64,000 bases of DNA from Tomocerus qinae (taxonomy: Eukaryota > Arthropoda > Collembola > Entomobryomorpha > Tomoceridae): positions 12,041,001 through 12,105,000 of the forward strand of contig CM034550.1 of NCBI GenBank assembly GCA_020055645.1. The letters run 5' to 3'. The translations under genes and the position numbers were made by a program. Below are positions 12,217 through 25,791 of this stretch, in pieces. The notes below the pieces were generated by a model. The model ran no database searches and was not told where the DNA came from. It was given only the letters and a program-made list of their open reading frames with translations. Numbering within the stretch: position 1 is the first letter of the stretch; the number at the start of each line of letters is the position of its first letter.

Positions 12217-15200
12217 TTACGTAATATTGCATTCATGATTTTCAAATGGACGCCTAGTTTGAGAACCGTAGCCTGAAAAATATCTTTGGCGGGGGAAACG
12301 ATGGGAATAAAACATGTCTTCGGCAGAGCTATCGCTGCTTGAATCAAAATTGTAAGTAAAGTCCGAACCTGAGTCTGAAGAACTGGTATTGCGGGTTTTC
12401 TGTTTCTCGCTATCATCAAGGTGAAGATCTTCGAATTTCATTGGTATTTCATGAGTTTCACCGAAAATTAATCCTGTCTTAGGTTTTTCGTACGTCCGAG
12501 TGAAAATACATCGTGGAAATTTCGGGTCACATACAGTGTAGCTTAATAGTAAATCTTGCAAATAAGTATCAACATCTGAAGTCGAATTTGATAATATTTT
12601 GTCACATACTACTTCTAAGTATACTTCAAAACTTTTCCGGGCAATTCGTCCATAATTCCGATATGTGGGATCCTCTGATAAAGATAAACACTCATAGGCG
12701 CTTTCACAAATTTTCATAATTTCTCTCAATTCAGTTACATAGTTCAGACTTTGGATTTTCGTCTCACGCTTTTCCTTCCAGTCTTTTAAGCAGGCCGCTT
12801 TGATTTTCTCCAGAAAATCAATAAACAACACGTAAAAAGCATCAAAATTGTACATCCCTACGAAAATCAGATGATTATTATTTTTCCAAAACATTATGTT
12901 CGAGACATTAATCAGGAATATATTGTTTTACAACTTTTAATTAACTAACCAACTGTTTCTGAGAAAGGCCCCCATTTGTTAGAAGCGTAATGTAGAAACC
13001 CAATTTTTTCATTGGAGCCGAAATAAATGTTCTTTTTCTTCTCCAAAGAATACGAAATTGTTGTTGGTCTAACTCTGCTGACCGCATTTTGTAACATCTC
13101 AGTCCCATATCCTATCTGAGAATTTAAGGATTGCAAAAGGAATTTATCGAACTTCAATGAGAGCCAATGATCTTTGTGAAGTTTCTTCGCTACGATTTCC
13201 TTCAACACAGAATCAGATTTAACACATTTCTTTTCCGAAAAGTTGTCCACATCTATTTTCAATTCTTTCAGAGTGTCTTCAACATGTTTCTGGATGAAAT
13301 GGAACCTCCATTCCGTCTTACAACCATAGCATTGCCAAACGTAATTTGGAGAGTAAACGTTTGAAATACTTTTTCCCGGCTCGATTCTGAGGGTTTTTGG
13401 ACATAGAAATCCTCCACACTTTTCGCCATTACAAATTACACCGAATGAGGTATCCAGTAAATCGTGCTTGCAACGTTCGGACCCACATATTAAACCTGTT
13501 TTGGAATAAAGCTTTGATGCGGATGATGATAATCCCTCTTCGTCTTCTGACATGTAATTTATGCTGATTTCTGCATTAGGTTTAATTTTGTCCACAATCT
13601 TCACTACAATTTTATTTTGGTCATCAGTGGTATACATTGCATTAGGGCGACAGCTATGGGGCATCCAAGATAAGAAATCGTACAAGACTCTCATTCTACA
13701 ATTAAAATGCATAAATTAAAATACACAAACAAAAAAAATAAATTTAAGTTTGTGCATGGATGTAATTTAGAGCAGTTAAAATAAGTATATTCCCATCGTT
13801 TTCTGTTCATTTCTTAAACCAGTAAAATTATTTTAAACTATGAATTCAAATTTCAGAGTCGACAAAAATATACCGAATTGGATTGAATATTCGTCTTGAT
13901 TTTCACAAGGATAATTAGTTATTAAAATCAATTTTTTTACTAAGTACCTAGGATTCTTTACTGAAGTAGTACTGAACAATGCAATGATTCGTTTCACATC
14001 TTCAAGTCGGAGAACATTTTCGCCAACAGTTTTCATGTAATTTTCTGCAATTGGCGTATTTGATTTCACCCACGATTTAACCACTTCGGGAGTTGTCCGG
14101 AGGCTGTTAGTAAATCGGACATTAAGTTTCAAATTGACAAAAGCATTCCAGTGAGGCAAATCCGTTTTTCGCAAAATTATTGCTCGTAGAACAGTCAAAT
14201 CTTTAATTAGCTCCTTATTCTCATGTGGGCGTTTGTTTTTAAGATCCATCACATCTCCAATTTTCTACTCGTACCAAATATATAGAAACCAACATTAAAT
14301 CAATATCACATTTGCTTAAAACTAAAAATGATAGTCCTCTTTACCTTGCTAGCATCCTTTATTGCAATACATTCCTCCTGACTATGTTTGCCGTTTTCTT
14401 TATCCATATAACAACGTTTGCACAGAGGAAGTTTACAGGAAGGACACATTGAGAAAACCAAACTTGTCCCACCATTGTCTAAACACCCGAGGAAATCTTC
14501 CAAACAACCCAAACAAAAACTTGGAGCATTTTTCGGGTCCTGGGCATCTATATCTCCATTTGGTTGGACATAATTAGGAGCAATAAAAATAGGAGATTCT
14601 TTAAATAAAACGGTGCCCGGATCAATATGTTGACGAGCAACGACATAGCGATCTTCCAGGGGAATTGTTCCTTTGGTAGTGGCATTTTTAGCTCCTGATG
14701 AATACAAACGGAGAGAGCATCCCACAGCTCTCTTCATTGGAACCGTGAAAGGAATGCAATCGGATTTGTGAGATGAAAAATCTTGTTCTTCGTGCTTTTT
14801 ACAGCAATAAAATACATTTTGACAAATGCAAATTTGGGTTGTCTTTTTCTTACAAACTTTACACGCCCCCTTTATTTCTTGCTCTGGGCCAATACCTAAA
14901 AGTCACACAATTCCCTTATCAGAAAAGGAGTAACATGGTGAAAATAATATTAAATATAATCCATAAAAGTCCAAGTCCAAACAGTCCGAAGTCTAAATAT
15001 TATTATTACTAATTGCTCTACAAATGACAAACCTGATGTACTCAATTTTCTTGTATTGGTATTGGTAGCCGAAGACGCCTTTGGTGGACATTTTGAATTT
15101 CCTGACCCTGACTGTCCCTGTTTTCCTGGTACTGATAGTCGTGATTGTGTTACCGGAACCTTTTTCTTAGATCGCTTTCGCTTTGAATCTGCCATCGAAA

Positions 15201-15510
15201 TGGTCACTTTTTCTTCACAGCGTCGCTTCCGTAAGTAACTTGTTGATAATTCTGAAATCGAGAATTAAGACCAATGTGTAAAACATTGAATTTAAGCACG
15301 AATCGAGATCAATCTGTGGTCCAATTTCTCTGATGACAGTGATGGTTGACTGAGACTTGAGCCTAAACTTCCATTGTCCATTCACCATTGCAAGGTGAAT
15401 TTTGAATTTAGTGTATGACGATTTAACAAAAGTTTTGGTTGTTGGTAACCACAAACTGTACTAAAAACACTAAAAATAGACTTACCATTGACACCAGATC
15501 CCTTCGACAT
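12217..15510 (-). CDS. SET and MYND domain protein (SmydA type), 6 exons
   Basis: Exons 15486-15510, 15033-15251, 14345-14895, 13948-14264, 12950-13695 and 12217-12857 join in phase to about 832 aa. A basic, low-complexity N-terminus precedes a MYND zinc finger (about residues 93-128; CKVC, CIC, FYCCKKHEEQ, H, C). The split SET domain follows: DRYVVARQHIDPGTVLFKES, a cysteine insert (CLGC...CPSC...LCKRC), and the core SWMPHSCRPN (about 380-389) with ISINYM. A cysteine-rich post-SET region (CGSERC, CNGEKC, CYGC) comes next. The usual NHSC is PHSC here. SMYD proteins methylate lysines or act as co-repressors; arthropod SmydA members are numerous and little studied (family knowledge). The tail is Ser/Asp-rich. 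The first coding exon is only 25 nt (MSKGSGVN); its sole support is phase and splice sites, and MADSKRKRSKKK (Met at 15195) is an alternative start. Confidence 0.82.
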
Positions 15511-18500
15511 CAAAACTGCATTTCACGGTTGTCCACTGTAGCTCTAAAAAAATTTAAACTGTTTTTGTAGTAGATGTAGATAAAAGAGGCAGCATAATTG
15601 ACGCGAAACAGAAACTCTGCGTGTGACGTGCAATCCAGCTCTTCATCCTTATGTAGATATTTCTTCAGTTTCCAAAATCAAAGCGTAAATTAAGTTCTTC
15701 GAAATCCAAAAAAAGGAATCAAAATACCATTGCAATTTTATTCCACGATTATACAATTGTTAGGTCATTTTTATTTTTGACAAAAATATGTTGTCATTGC
15801 TCAATTGCATTGAATCTATTTGAAATCTCAACGCACCCCGAAACTCGGTTATAGCTTGAGCCTTCGGGTTGGCTCATGGCTCTTACTTTATCTGTACTGC
15901 AAAATATCTTCCGTGCACCATGCATTCCAATCCAATACAGCACCCTTTACCAATGACTTCATTTTAATTTCATTGAAACAGGAAGTGCAAAATAAAATGA
16001 TGCAGGTACAAGCTTGAGAGTTTCTAAGAATAGAATTTATATAGGAAATGGTCAATGTCCTTGTTTGGTATTATTCACTGGCGAAAAAGACAATACCCAT
16101 CAAATACATTTTTAGAAGTTTTAGTGCAAATTTTATTGCAAAAACAAAAATATTTGAACTTTTCTACAGATACTATTTACCAAAATCTTATGCAAGCTAC
16201 CATTCTGACTTTCATGTTTAAGATTGAGAATACATGTATGCAAATGATTGAGAGTGGGGATAATTAAAATCGACATTACAAAGAATCGTGATTTTTATGT
16301 ATTTATTTTTGACAATTTTTTCAACAATTCATAAGATTCAACAAAATTATGTACAAACGAACAATATACAGATACTGACATCGAATTTAATACAAACTAA
16401 CAACCAATATCACAATTATTGCGAAGACGAAACGCAACGAAAACCGTAAATTTTGGTAAACGTGAATATTAAAGAACTAAAATCATGGACTAATCTACTA
16501 AACACTATCAACGAGATGCCATTAAATACAAACTGTGCTAAATAATAAATTATAGACAGAAAAAGGATAGAAATTCCAGATAAGTACACATACTTATAAT
16601 AATAACCACTGATTAAACAAAAGCTATTTATGTACAGGTACATTTATAAAATGGAGCGTAAAGATTATATCATACTTGTCCATTAATTTCACATAGGTAG
16701 ATATTATTAGATGTACTTACGAATATTATTTCCGCCAACTTAATGGAAAGACGGTTCGTAAGTAATGTATTGTACACAAATCTCTGCTTTTAATTATCTC
16801 GTCCTAAACATTCATTTTGCAATTTCTATTTACACAGTATAAATACATTCTAGCGATACATTTTAGCGAAGTCACAACGGTCATCTCATTAAACAACATT
16901 GATCTAATTATATGAACTGTATCATTTTTTAAATGCAGTTCGATTTGAATTAAACGTTTTGATGATAATTGATAATAATGAACCTGCATGAACAATTATG
17001 TATATTATACCTACTTATAATTTATATTCAACCAACATTGACAGTGATAATATATTCAGTTAATTTAAATTGGAATCACTTTAGAATATTTAACCTAATT
17101 ACATTCTTACAACTAATGAACAATTTAAACGAACACGAAAGAACAAATACTATTACACATTTAATACACTTAATATTATCAGTAACAGCAATTTATATAA
17201 TAGTTATTGGTACACATCCATAGTACTAATTATTATAATAATGTGGTTGGTAAGATGACCTGAGTAGAATTGGCTTACGACAAAAATATGAGAACAATTT
17301 CCAACAAGGATGATCATGCTGAATACATTGCCAATTTTAATTACATTGGAATTACGTCTAGAATATTACTCTTTCACATAAACGAATTATTTAAATGGAC
17401 TTAGATTAAACACCGATTATTATTAACTATTTCATTTTCAAAATTAAAATCTAACCGAAGACAATAAAATGATTTCATTCATAATTGGTTTCTGTAGGGA
17501 GTTTACAGTATAATATAGTTCAGATCGTTCTAAGATTTGATTATTACTGATTAGTATTGAATTAAGTGCTTAAAATGTATAAATTTCTGCAATTGCGGAA
17601 GATTTAACATTTTTAGCATTTGCACAGCTGTTTATCAACCTATTAACTACAGATTTTCTACAGATTATACTACTGCTAATTAATTGTGAAGATATTTTAT
17701 CCAAAATATATTGTTTCTTACCCAGGAATAATAATAGTGATGTTATGCTCTTATGTTTCCGTTTGTAACCGACTTATAGTGATTTGGATATTTTTTTCAA
17801 GTGTAGAAAGTCTGTACAGAAGATAGATTATCTACGAGAAATAAACCAAAGGGGAAATACTTCATCTGCACTTTATCATAGTACCTAAACTAATTTTTTC
17901 TGATGTAGTAAATCTAATTTCTAAACATTTTATCATGCGTTTTACCTATATAGAATTCCAATGGACATTTAGATAAAATATTGTGCAAAAATTACATTTG
18001 TTCTGTTCCGTTTCTCTTTTGGTTCAGTTTTTATAATAGTATTTCTAAGATATTGGTTAATTTTCGCCAGTAAGTCAAATAATAACTGATAGAGATACGC
18101 TATCAAAGAGAGAGAGATATATATTTACTATACACTCGTACAGATGCTCAGTCAGTAGTGTTTGTTTTTACAGAATTTCGGAATTTGTAACATAATTTAG
18201 AATAACAAACTTTACTTCCTATTCTTTCACTATTCACACGATTAAATACAATCAGTTTGTAGTATTTGTATCATAATTATAAGGAATGATAGTTTGGCCG
18301 ATGTTTGAATTACCTATACACGACGTACCCGGTTTTTGTATGTGAAAGGTAACTTGTCAGTAACATCTATTGCACCTGAAAAACTTTTGTCTGTAAAAGT
18401 GCACTCTGCACACACAAAATTGGGTTAAGCTTCCGCTTTTTTGGCTGATTCCATCTTTCATAATTCAAACTAAATATTTGTATTGGGATTAGATGTTTTT

Positions 18501-18934
18501 CTTATTCACCTCAGGAAGACTTATTACAGATGGATATATAATAAAGTCAACAGAGACAATTATTGCACCTAATTGAAAATACAGCCGAGAAGATCGAAGA
18601 TTTGAAATGACTACTAATATCATCAATAACAAGGTAGTAAGTGATATATGGAATGGAAATGACTTAATTAGGAATATTTAATACCACTGTCTAATCTAAT
18701 TTCACCAAAGAATCAATAACTCAAAAATTAAAAATCAAAATCCGCCTGTGTTACACCTGTTCTACAAAAACAATACATCCATGAGAAATAAATAATAATA
18801 CAGAGTAAATACGGCTTAATTCAACAAGAAAAATAACTAATCATCCTAAAATTAAATACCCATTTAACGCGAGATAAAGTACCTACAACAAAAATACACA
18901 TTATAACTATGTGTCAGTGTCAGAGGGAACCCTT
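15511..18934. other. Intergenic region between the two SmydA genes
   Basis: About 3.4 kb of AT-rich DNA with no exon I can recognise on either strand. The high-coordinate side should include the 3' UTR of the upstream SmydA gene (minus strand), and the low-coordinate side the promoter of the downstream one. A GA/TA simple-sequence patch lies near 18106-18125. Open frames here are short and show no family motifs. Confidence 0.6.
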
Positions 18935-21900
18935 TTAAATTGGGATTTTAGTCAATGATGCTGATGCCGCTTCTTGATCTTGAACCATGAGTTTTTCAAC
19001 GTAAAGTTTTAGATGCGAAAGAGCTCCAGTTGCCTCTTGAGTAAGTAACATCACTTCTTTGCTGCTATTGTATCCTTCGTAAACAGTCATAATTTGAAGT
19101 GCTTCTTTAAGAATTTTCAAACAGGTCAATAACTGCTGAATAAAATCTTTGCGACTGATCTCATTTTCTTGGAAGCTACGACATGTCAGTGTAAAATTGG
19201 CAAAAAACTTGTGGATATAAGTAATTCCTGTAACAAATCATTACCAATTATTACATGAAATGAATTTTTGACAAAATAAATTGTTATTGAAGTATTATTT
19301 ACCTTTGTCAATCCAAATACCGGGACGTATACAGTTGAGATGTCTTTCAACTGCTTCACAGTATTTCTCTATTGTTTTGAAGTTTTCAATTGTCTCAAGA
19401 GTATGAATCGTATGAGGGTCGGGGGATCTGATCGTCTCTAAATTTTGTCTCAGGTAAGTTTCTACAAATGCCCATGCCGTTAGCACTAAACCATGTCCAG
19501 GGTTTAAATCACTAGTTCCACGATTTTCGATAAATTGCATAAAACGTGGAAGGCCTTCTTTTCCTGAAATATTAATGGCAGTAATCAGTATTTTAACATT
19601 ATTAACATTTAATTATTTCGAAGAACAATAATAGAAGAGTAATAAAAATGATTAATTACCCAAACGAATAATGGAGCCGAGTTCCCGTTTGCATTTTTTC
19701 TCGATATCCTGTATCTTGGCGTACGGGGTCTCCTCTTGACACGTAGCACATGACCATACGGAATTCTCCCACATCTGAGGATTTTCAGTAGACACTAGTC
19801 CTTTTTTACAGAAAGGACAAAGAATATCTGCAGTAGTATCGCCAAATTTACTAGGTCCTGTGCATCGACGACATGTGCAATTGTGGATGCTTAAATTCTC
19901 AAGAATTTTTCTTCTGTAGGGATAAGGTAAGTACGGGTTGGGAGCAAAGTCTACGGTGATCAGTTCCCCTTTAAGAATAGGAAGTGAAGCTTTGGTTATT
20001 AATGTCATCTTCTGAGGACTGCCAGTCTTTTCATCTTCGACAAATTGAAGCGTATTTGGGACACATTCGTGTGCGAATTCGTTGGCTTGAGAGAATAGCA
20101 TTTTATAGCTGGAAGACAAAGAGATAGAAATTATCATCATTTTCACATTACAGGAATTTAATTAACTTTCTTATAACAAACTTACGAGCTTTTGAGACAA
20201 GGTCTGAAAGACAGGGCAGTAATAATTGAATGCGCATCCATAATGAGATCATAGTTATATCCCGAAATTTTGGCACTGTATGGGACTAGGGTTTTCACTT
20301 TTTGTGTGAAAATCTTAAATCGCAAAGATTTCTTATAAGTAAGAACTCTAACATTGTATCTCAGCTCGATGAATTTCTCCCAGAGAGAATGGTCGTAACT
20401 TTCCAGCTGCAATGCACGCAAGATTTCGACATCCATGTACAAACTGTGGTAACAGCTTTTAGAGATCTCATCATCACCCTATAATTTACAAACCAAAATT
20501 AGTTAGAACCTATATCAATATATTGTAACTAATACTATCTTTCAACATAGATAATAAAGTTTATTAATAATTACCAATCCTCCCGAGGCAAGAATAGCGT
20601 GACATTCTCCAAGCTGATGAGACACCTCTAATTCGCAATGTTCGGAACAAAGGGGCAATCCACATTTCGTGCACTGATGTCTCGCAGGACCGATAAACTC
20701 GACGACTTTCATACAACCAAAGCAAGCTGGTTTTCTAGCCTCGCAGTAAAATCCCGGAGGAATAACAGGACTGGCATTTCTAACAGGTGCACTTGTCCGA
20801 CCGAGACAATCAGGTGGATCGTCTATAAAAGCTCGAATGCAAGGATAGTCCATAACATGAGAGAAATCATCATCGGGTGCAGCAAGTGGAAACACAAGAA
20901 AAGGTTTTTCTACAAATATCATTTGTCCAGCATGAATATTCCTTGCCGCCACGTGCGCCATCACAGGTTCTCCGTCAGCTCCTTCCACAATATATTCGAA
21001 TTTAAATGGAGAACAACGAAACTTGTGCCGTTTCCAGTCAGAACGCTGGTGCTCTTCCCCACAGTAAAAGGCTTGTTTGCAAGAGCTGCATTTTTTCACT
21101 GCGGGCTTGGAACAGTTCAGAACGTCACAAGGGTTGAGAATTCCATCAAAAACAGTGTTGCAGGAACTGAGAGTAGGATGAGGTGCTCCAGTAGTGGAGC
21201 TGGAACCGGCTATACTGCCAGACTCTGAAGAATTCAACGATTCCCCAGGAAGTAGATTTTCGTGCTTATTAAGAATGGCTGTTGGGGAGAGATTAGACAG
21301 ATACCAGCTGCCCCCAGACGCTCCTTCGTCCTCCTCATCACAAAAGTCTTCCTCCAACTCTAAACCCAGAATTGTTTCAGGCTCCGTGGAAGATTCTCCC
21401 GTTGTTTTCGTTTTATTAATACTACTGCTAACGAGACTACTGGAACTACTAGAACTCCCCACCTCCCCAAGAGAAATATCTTTTAACTTACTACTGACAA
21501 GATTAACTGAGTTTGAATAGGAATCCATGTCCGCAGTCGAATCAGCTGATACCAATACGATATTGTTGGAGTGGTTGACACCCCGAGATTTTGATCCATT
21601 TTGAGAATAGCCACCGTATTCGTAGTCGTAATCTGGGTACGGCACATTCCCGTTTTTTCTAATATTTGCCAGCTGACTGGAATTTGTATGTACTTTGGCG
21701 ATTTGAAATATTCCACCACTTCCCCTACCTTCCGTAACACTGATCCCCCAACTCTCTGCGTCCATATGCTCATTATTTTTATTAGGGATATCATTATCTT
21801 CGTCAATTGGTGTGATTGTGATACTGTTACTCGTGTTTTTATTCCGGCGACGTCGTCGTTTGGGCTTTGTTGAGGTAGAATTTGAACTTGATTTATTTGC

Positions 21901-22455
21901 GTCATCTTGGATTGGAGGAGTTCCGCCTGAGTTCTCGCCATTAAGATTACATTTTTCGAATTGCACGGCAGTTTGAGTACATTCTGCTAAACTCACTACT
22001 TTTATTATTTGTGGGACAATAAATTCTTCGGTTATTACGTTTTCATCTCGACTTTCTACGTCTTCGATTATTTTTGGTTGAACTCGCGTGGGGAAAACTG
22101 ATTTTATTGTACGGGGTCTTGGAATTCTGAGGGGGATGATTTCCTCTAATTCACTACTTTTAGAATGCTTACTCACCCCGTTTGTGGTCAAGGGCTTCCC
22201 AAGAATCCCAAAATCTATTTTGTCACTCACGCTAACATCTTTGGTTGGGGATTGCTTTGGTTTCTCCACTAATTTTTGTGAAATTAAATCTTCCGTATAA
22301 GACTTAACACCGGAGCTGGAAGATTGTTCGTATGAGCTGCTGCCGTTAGAATTAAGATTTGAGCTAGAATTTGAACTCTGTCCGTTCGCACCCTCTGAAG
22401 GATTTTCCACAGATTCACTGCTTCTGTTTTGCTTTGACTTTGACTTCTTTGTCAT
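18935..22455 (-). CDS. SET and MYND domain protein (SmydA type), long Ser-rich N-terminus, 5 coding exons
   Basis: Coding exons 20575-22455, 20186-20478, 19660-20108, 19303-19563 and 18935-19227 join in phase to about 1058 aa. The first ~440 residues are low complexity (Ser/Asn/Gly runs) with a basic patch KPKRRRRRNK that could be a nuclear signal. A canonical MYND finger spans about 443-482 (C..C, CSSC, FYCGEEH, H, C). The SET N-part reads MAHVAARNIHAGQMIFVEKP; a Cys insert (CFGC...CTKC...LCSEHC) follows. The SET core has ANEFAHECVPN (733-743) where active members have NHSC.PN, and GELITVDFAP. Post-SET cysteines (CTCRRC, CPFC, CATC) are present. The C-terminal third is helical (TPR-like in other SMYDs). 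An AG acceptor at about 22479 just upstream of the ATG implies a non-coding 5' exon. It lies in tandem with another SmydA gene. Confidence 0.85.
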
Positions 22456-25400
22456 GACTTGACACAAGTGTAAAACTTCTGTAATTAAAATCAACAAAAG
22501 AAAGATTTCATATATTATTAATCCCTTCGGTTCAAGAGTTCAGACTTAAATTAATAAGGTTCCACAAACATCAAATATATTGTTATTGTATTTAAATATT
22601 GATAAATTCTCACGTACACTTCCCCAATTGGCTTTTATAGAAACGTCTTTAAAACACGCATTTATATTTCAGAAGAAATATGAATCCAATACAAAGAAAG
22701 AATTCTATCAATGATCTTCGTGACGAAGACCGTGCTAAATATAGCCGAAACTCCGAAAGCTCTTGCGTCCTTACATACTAAAATCAAAAAAATTATTGCT
22801 GTATAAGTAAGACCATACTGTTACCTTTTTAGTTTTTGATTTTATCTATCAATGAATATTATTAGTTCTACGAGAAACTTTACCTTTTCGATTTTCTGAA
22901 AAACTATTGTTATTTTGCAATGATGTTCCGGAAATTGAAAATCAGGAATAAATGTTCAAGATGGGTTGGTATAAAACCACCCCAATAATGGATAGATTTT
23001 GATTTTCAATTTCAAAAGATGTTGTTGTATTAATACTTTGACGATTGATCTTGTCTCCTGTATGGATTATTGAACTGACACTGTCCTCAGGCAGCACCGG
23101 TTTTTTGGTAGGGATGGAGCTCGAAGATAATTATTAGATGCCCACTGCCCAGTTGTTGCCCCAATTTTAATTTTGCCTTGAAGACCTAAGATATATATGC
23201 ACAATTTCATAAAATAAATATTATCAATTACTACCAATTTTTCACCACAATCTGGGATTGCAGTTAACATAAAATTAATCTGTTCTAATTCTAAATTCTC
23301 AAAATGTGACTTTTCTAATACTGAAGAATTTCGCCCAAATCTTACAAACAAAACAGAACAAAAAATGGTATTTGTTATGAAAAAAGATTGATTATTACCT
23401 TAATCCTCCAAAATCAATTTCCGCCACACAAAAATTCTGAAGTCACTAAATAGTAGCACAGAACTATAAACTTCCCCAGTTGTTAATGCAATTACGAGAT
23501 GACAAACGGTATTTTATATTATTTTCGGACTGATTGTCAAATTAACCGTAAATACCTCAAAATGTTAGATACTTAGCACACTTAGAGTAAATCGTGTTAC
23601 ACTAAGTAAGTAACACGTATCACTTTTAATGTATACATATATGAGATAATAATATCGAGTTATGTTCGATCACCAAATAATAATTTGCACACAGCCGCCT
23701 TTTTGGGATTGCTTTTCAGTTCAGAACTAATTATTTATATGCAATTAGTGAATTCTTGTATGTAGACAATAAACAATTTTAAGTAGATATATAAATTCAG
23801 TTTAGGTTTAGTAGTATGCTCATGTGTTTGTGTAAAGATTGTGTAGGTGTTGAATATCGAAGGAGGTTGCATTGGTAAGTACCTAAATGTATAGGTTGGT
23901 GTTATGTTGGCCGATAAAGTTTTGAACAGTCAGGTAATGGATGGTTTTTTTCGCTCTATGTATACCTTTTTATTTTGGGAATACGTATTATTTGTGTGTA
24001 AGTGAAAATTATGTTATTACGTTTATTATTATGTACACTGCTGATTGTTAAGCTTTTTTTGGTGAGTAGGTAGGTGCCCAGTAGTACCTACCTAAATATA
24101 GTGCTAGGCCGTATATAAAACGGGATTTTAGGGTTCACACTCCAAGCCCCATTCAAACTCAAACCAAAAAGGAGCTATATAACTCTGTACTAAGCATGAG
24201 AAGGATACATTCAAGTTCCCCGAAAAATTCTGTTCATACTACACTTTAACGTGCTGTGTAGAGAGACAAGCACTTACTTCCCAAGTCAAGCTTAAACATA
24301 GCATAATAAACACCAGCCAAACATACAACATAGAACAGGCCAGGTAGTGAAATGTAAAGGTAAAGTTCGGTGTTTTCTAAAGAGTAGGCAAAATTTATCT
24401 TCATACAACATTAGATACTGCTATACTTATGTATAGATTGTAGATATCCGCTCTACACAGCCACTTCTCTACTCTCCTTGCTATACCATTCTACAGGGTG
24501 TCTGTAAACCAAGTCTACACCCAAGAACCTATCTACGCCCATGCAATCGCCCATTTTTAAACGAAAAAATATCCAATCATTTCCAATTGCAATTTTTGGT
24601 ATTAAAAAATTTGGAATAAAATAAAAAATCCGTTATAGATACTCTAAAATGTCAAAAACAAAAACATGGCAAACTTAAAGCTTAATTTACTAATGGCGAA
24701 TGCAGAGAAAATTGGTGAAAAATTATAACGAGACTATGAAACAGATGTAGATTTCAAAATAATTTTTGCGCCTATGAAAATTTCATACATTTGGAATCGA
24801 AGAGACTTTTGGCCATTTTCTCGGTATTTTCGGAGAATAATGGAACCCTGTATGTGGGATTGATAAGATGTACATGCAATAATAATGCTCTGTTCTCTTT
24901 GCTAAATATCTACCTACGCGTAAATCCTTTATAAATTCAAGCATCAACAACTACCCAGTATCTTTTATGCTGTTCCAAACAGAGCGCCTTGTTTCCCTTT
25001 GGATCCCCATCCTTCCCTTTGTACATATTTGTATATACATGTATATCTTTCTTTACATATCTTTATTCTACCTCTCCTGTTCTGCTCAAAAGTATAACAT
25101 TTATGTGTTGAATATCTAGACTCCTTCCCTTCCCGCTCTTTAATGCAACTTGCAATTCTCCACAATACATACTAGATAGCCTAGCCAATAACTTCTTACT
25201 CTTTTGCCATTCTGCAACGTTTCGCATGCACTTCGCGTGGGTATGTAATTTATTCATAGTTCCATGATTTTCATGATCTTTAATGGAAAACCTGAATTAA
25301 ATACTACAAAGGACTACGACTTGGGTAATTAATCCTCGGGTAAGGCGTAAATAATACTGTATGTGATTTTTATCGATCTTCATGCAAAAATGATGGAAAA

Positions 25401-25791
25401 TTAGGAAATTCGTTTTGTCAGTGCAGTTGGATGCTCGATCGAATTTCTCGTTTTGTTCAAAATGGAAATGAAGGCCAGTTTTGAATTCCATCTCTTTGAA
25501 AACGGGATTTTCGGCTGATTCTGCCTAGAATGTCAAGGTAGGTTATTCCTATAACGACAATTTTAATTTTGCTCATCTTGGAGAATGCAATGCAAACAAA
25601 TATGAATTTGCGAAAACTATTCATTCTCCACATTGACGACAAACCTCAAAAGACAAAACTCACGGAGCAATTTTATTGCATTGATCCCTGGAAAATTCCG
25701 AAATAAAATCGTCTTTTTGAAGGTGTCAACAGAAATTGAGTAGACTGTTCGAAGGAAGGGACAACCGAGATTCTTAGAAAACTTCAGCGAA
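22456..25791. other. Intergenic region, divergent promoters
   Basis: About 3.3 kb between the minus-strand SmydA gene and plus-strand Ran. It should hold the SmydA 5' UTR exon (beyond the acceptor near 22480) and the promoters of both genes. No conserved protein is seen in any frame; several short minus-strand frames (for example 23067-23351 and 25457-25642) lack family motifs. No repeat array stands out. Confidence 0.55.

Noticed and set aside
15215-15454. A 79-codon minus-strand frame near the start of the first SmydA gene
   Set aside because: It overlaps exon 2 in another frame and crosses the proposed first intron. No conserved motif; treated as chance.
20638-21520. Long plus-strand frames over the second SmydA gene
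   Set aside because: Antisense to the MYND and Ser-rich coding sequence; no family match on this strand.
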